Made by a program: the position numbers and the translations under genes. The notes under the pieces are model-generated. The model did no database searches. It had not been told where the DNA came from and saw only the letters and a list, made by a program, of their open reading frames with translations. From the NCBI GenBank assembly GCA_937892665.1, contig CALBJF010000108.1:1-7489 (forward strand): DNA of 7,489 nt, written 5' to 3'. This DNA comes from an uncultured euryarchaeote (lineage in GTDB: Archaea; Thermoplasmatota; Poseidoniia; Poseidoniales; Poseidoniaceae). Below are positions 6,601 through 7,489 of the stretch, one piece after another (position 1 is the first letter of the stretch; each line of letters starts with the position of its first letter).

Positions 6601-7489
6601 CGGTGTGCACTCGCGTTCATATTTCCACATAGTGGGCAGAAGCGCCAATATGGATCAAGACCGATTCCACATCCCCTGCAATGTATACCTGAGAGAATTG
6701 TTGGCTGAATATTCATACCTGGTTGTTGCTGCATAGGTTGTTGTTGCATAGGTTGCTGTTGTGCTGGTTGCACTGGCTGTTGCATTGGTTGTTGCATTGG
6801 TTGTTGTTGCACAGGTTGCACTGGTTGCTGTTGCACAGGTTGAACTGGCTGTTGTTGCCATCCTGCTTGAGGTGCTTGAATACCAGGAGATGGTGCTGAT
6901 TGTTGTTGAGTTTGTTGATTCTGAATTGGTCGTCGAACTGGAGCAACTGGTCGAGGAAGACTTGACATCGTCTTCGCAGCATCAGAGGATACAAACTCAC
7001 TCAGAGTAACTTCTCCATCACCATCACTATCTGCAGCTTTGTGAAGTTCTTCTGCTGTATCCAGAGGGATATTCGCAGCGACGGCCAACTCTTCCACAGA
7101 CAATGCTCCCGATTCATCTACATCAGCAGCAATAAATCGTTCAGCATCACTCACCCATTCTTCCACAGGCTCTTCGACTACTTGCTGTACTGTTGGCTCT
7201 ACTACAACAGGTTCCTCGACAAGCATTTCTTCAACGGCGGGTTGTTGAATAATTTCTTCAACTTCTGGAATCAGTTCAGTTCCAAACGCACCAGAAAATG
7301 CATCTTGGGTTGCGAGATCGGCTTCCACATCGTTCTTGGGAGATTCTTCCTCTACAACTGAAGTTTCAAATGAAGGAAGAGGCACTGAGGAGAGGTTTTC
7401 ATCTTCAACTATTGTTGGAAGAGGAACTGATTCTGTTGTTGGAAGAGGAACTGAAACGGGTTGTTCCGCAACTACTTCTGTCACAGGAG
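6597..7489 (-). CDS. Acidic EF-hand, Gln/Pro-rich, zinc-ribbon protein; 5' partial
   Basis: The frame is open to the right edge. GTG at 7484 is the first possible start, but the gene probably continues beyond the window. Numbering from that GTG, the visible 295 residues contain: three SVPLP motifs (11-37); a long Glu/Val/Pro-rich acidic stretch to about 112; two EF-hand loops, D121-E132 (D-V-D-E-S-G) and D152-E163 (D-S-D-G-D-G), 31 residues apart with acidic or Ser side chains at the calcium-binding positions; a flexible linker; a Gln/Pro/Met/Val repeat tract (210-255); and a C-terminal zinc ribbon with Cys269, Cys272, Cys283 and Cys286 (C-x2-C-x10-C-x2-C). No membrane segment or signal is visible. 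Calcium and zinc binding are well supported by the motifs. A scaffold or adaptor role is a guess from the disordered, multi-module build. I recognise no named family. Its stop codon shares TTAA with the M29-like gene. Confidence 0.85.
   Translation of the reverse strand, partial: PVTEVVAEQPVSVPLPTTESVPLPTIVEDENLSSVPLPSFETSVVEEESPKNDVEADLATQDAFSGAFGTELIPEVEEIIQQPAVEEMLVEEPVVVEPTVQQVVEEPVEEWVSDAERFIAADVDESGALSVEELAVAANIPLDTAEELHKAADSDGDGEVTLSEFVSSDAAKTMSSLPRPVAPVRRPIQNQQTQQQSAPSPGIQAPQAGWQQQPVQPVQQQPVQPVQQQPMQQPMQQPVQPAQQQPMQQQPMQQQPGMNIQPTILSGIHCRGCGIGLDPYWRFCPLCGNMNASAHR
6720..6857 (-). repeat. Gln/Pro-coding short tandem repeat tract
   Basis: This lies inside the EF-hand/zinc-ribbon gene. 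On the minus strand it codes for two copies of QQQPVQPV followed by variants of QQQPM, QQPM and QQPVQPA. The units are 12-24 bp and imperfect, all in frame. Repeats like this expand and shrink by slippage, so length may vary between strains. The opposite strand gives spurious Val/Ala-rich and Thr/Ala-rich frames. Confidence 0.85.
7375..7454 (-). repeat. Direct repeats encoding SVPLP motifs
   Basis: An exact 18-bp copy, TGTTGGAAGAGGAACTGA on the plus strand, occurs at 7413-7430 and 7437-7454, 24 bp (8 codons) apart. A degenerate copy, GGAAGAGGCACTGA, lies at 7375-7388. On the coding strand these give the repeated SVPLP motif. More copies may lie beyond the window edge. Confidence 0.75.

Noticed and set aside
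6720..6857. CRISPR-like repeat array
   Set aside because: The repeats are short, in frame and contiguous, without unique spacers, and code for a Gln/Pro tract.
6655..6861. Minus-strand Thr/Ala-rich frame
   Set aside because: A frame-shifted reading of the CAA/CAG repeats in the EF-hand/zinc-ribbon gene, with no independent support.
6761..7009. Plus-strand frame rich in Val, Ala and Leu resembling membrane helices
   Set aside because: It is the complement of the Gln/Pro repeat tract; the hydrophobic look comes from the repeated GTTGTT-type complement of Gln codons.

Overview
The window is a gene-dense, moderately AT-rich stretch with seven protein genes and almost no non-coding DNA. Two genes run off the window edges. 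I think it comes from an uncultured archaeon, possibly a marine Thermoplasmatota (Marine Group II / Poseidoniales type). The case rests on the archaeal-style M29/NicX-like aminopeptidase homologue, an M32 carboxypeptidase, TATA-like boxes about 25 nt upstream of start codons (which would suit leaderless mRNAs), and an acidic EF-hand / Gln-Pro-rich / zinc-ribbon protein. Against a simple assignment, MogA and the dihydroorotase both look bacterial in type. The lineage is an inference from a few genes and no marker RNA is present.

Layout. On the plus strand: a 5'-truncated membrane protein (1-1470) whose two hydrophobic blocks resemble the halves of the COG2426 small multidrug-export family, separated by a hydrophilic insert of about 280 residues; mogA (1457-2065), which overlaps it by a few codons; a perfect 10-bp inverted repeat (2065-2089); pyrC, a class I-type dihydroorotase (2111-3511); and a small two-helix membrane protein (3552-3875). 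On the minus strand: a complete M32 carboxypeptidase (3876-5372). It is divergent from a plus-strand M29-like protein (5470-6600), with 97 nt between the starts. On the minus strand at the right edge: a 5'-truncated acidic protein with paired EF-hands, a Gln/Pro repeat tract and a C-terminal zinc ribbon (6597-7489).

How the genes fit together. The first three genes are tightly packed on one strand and probably co-transcribed, although their roles (membrane transport or an unknown membrane function, molybdenum cofactor assembly, pyrimidine synthesis) do not form one pathway. The divergent peptidase-family pair suggests peptide turnover, but the M29-like member has lost three of the residues I expect to bind metal, so it may not be a working aminopeptidase. 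Both convergent junctions have no spacer: one pair of stop codons abuts exactly and the other shares a TTAA palindrome.

I found no rRNA, tRNA, CRISPR array, insertion sequence or phage gene, and no non-coding stretch longer than 300 bases. The items most worth following up are the large insert in the membrane protein, the apparently metal-site-degenerate M29 homologue, the hairpin between mogA and pyrC, and the mosaic EF-hand/zinc-ribbon protein.
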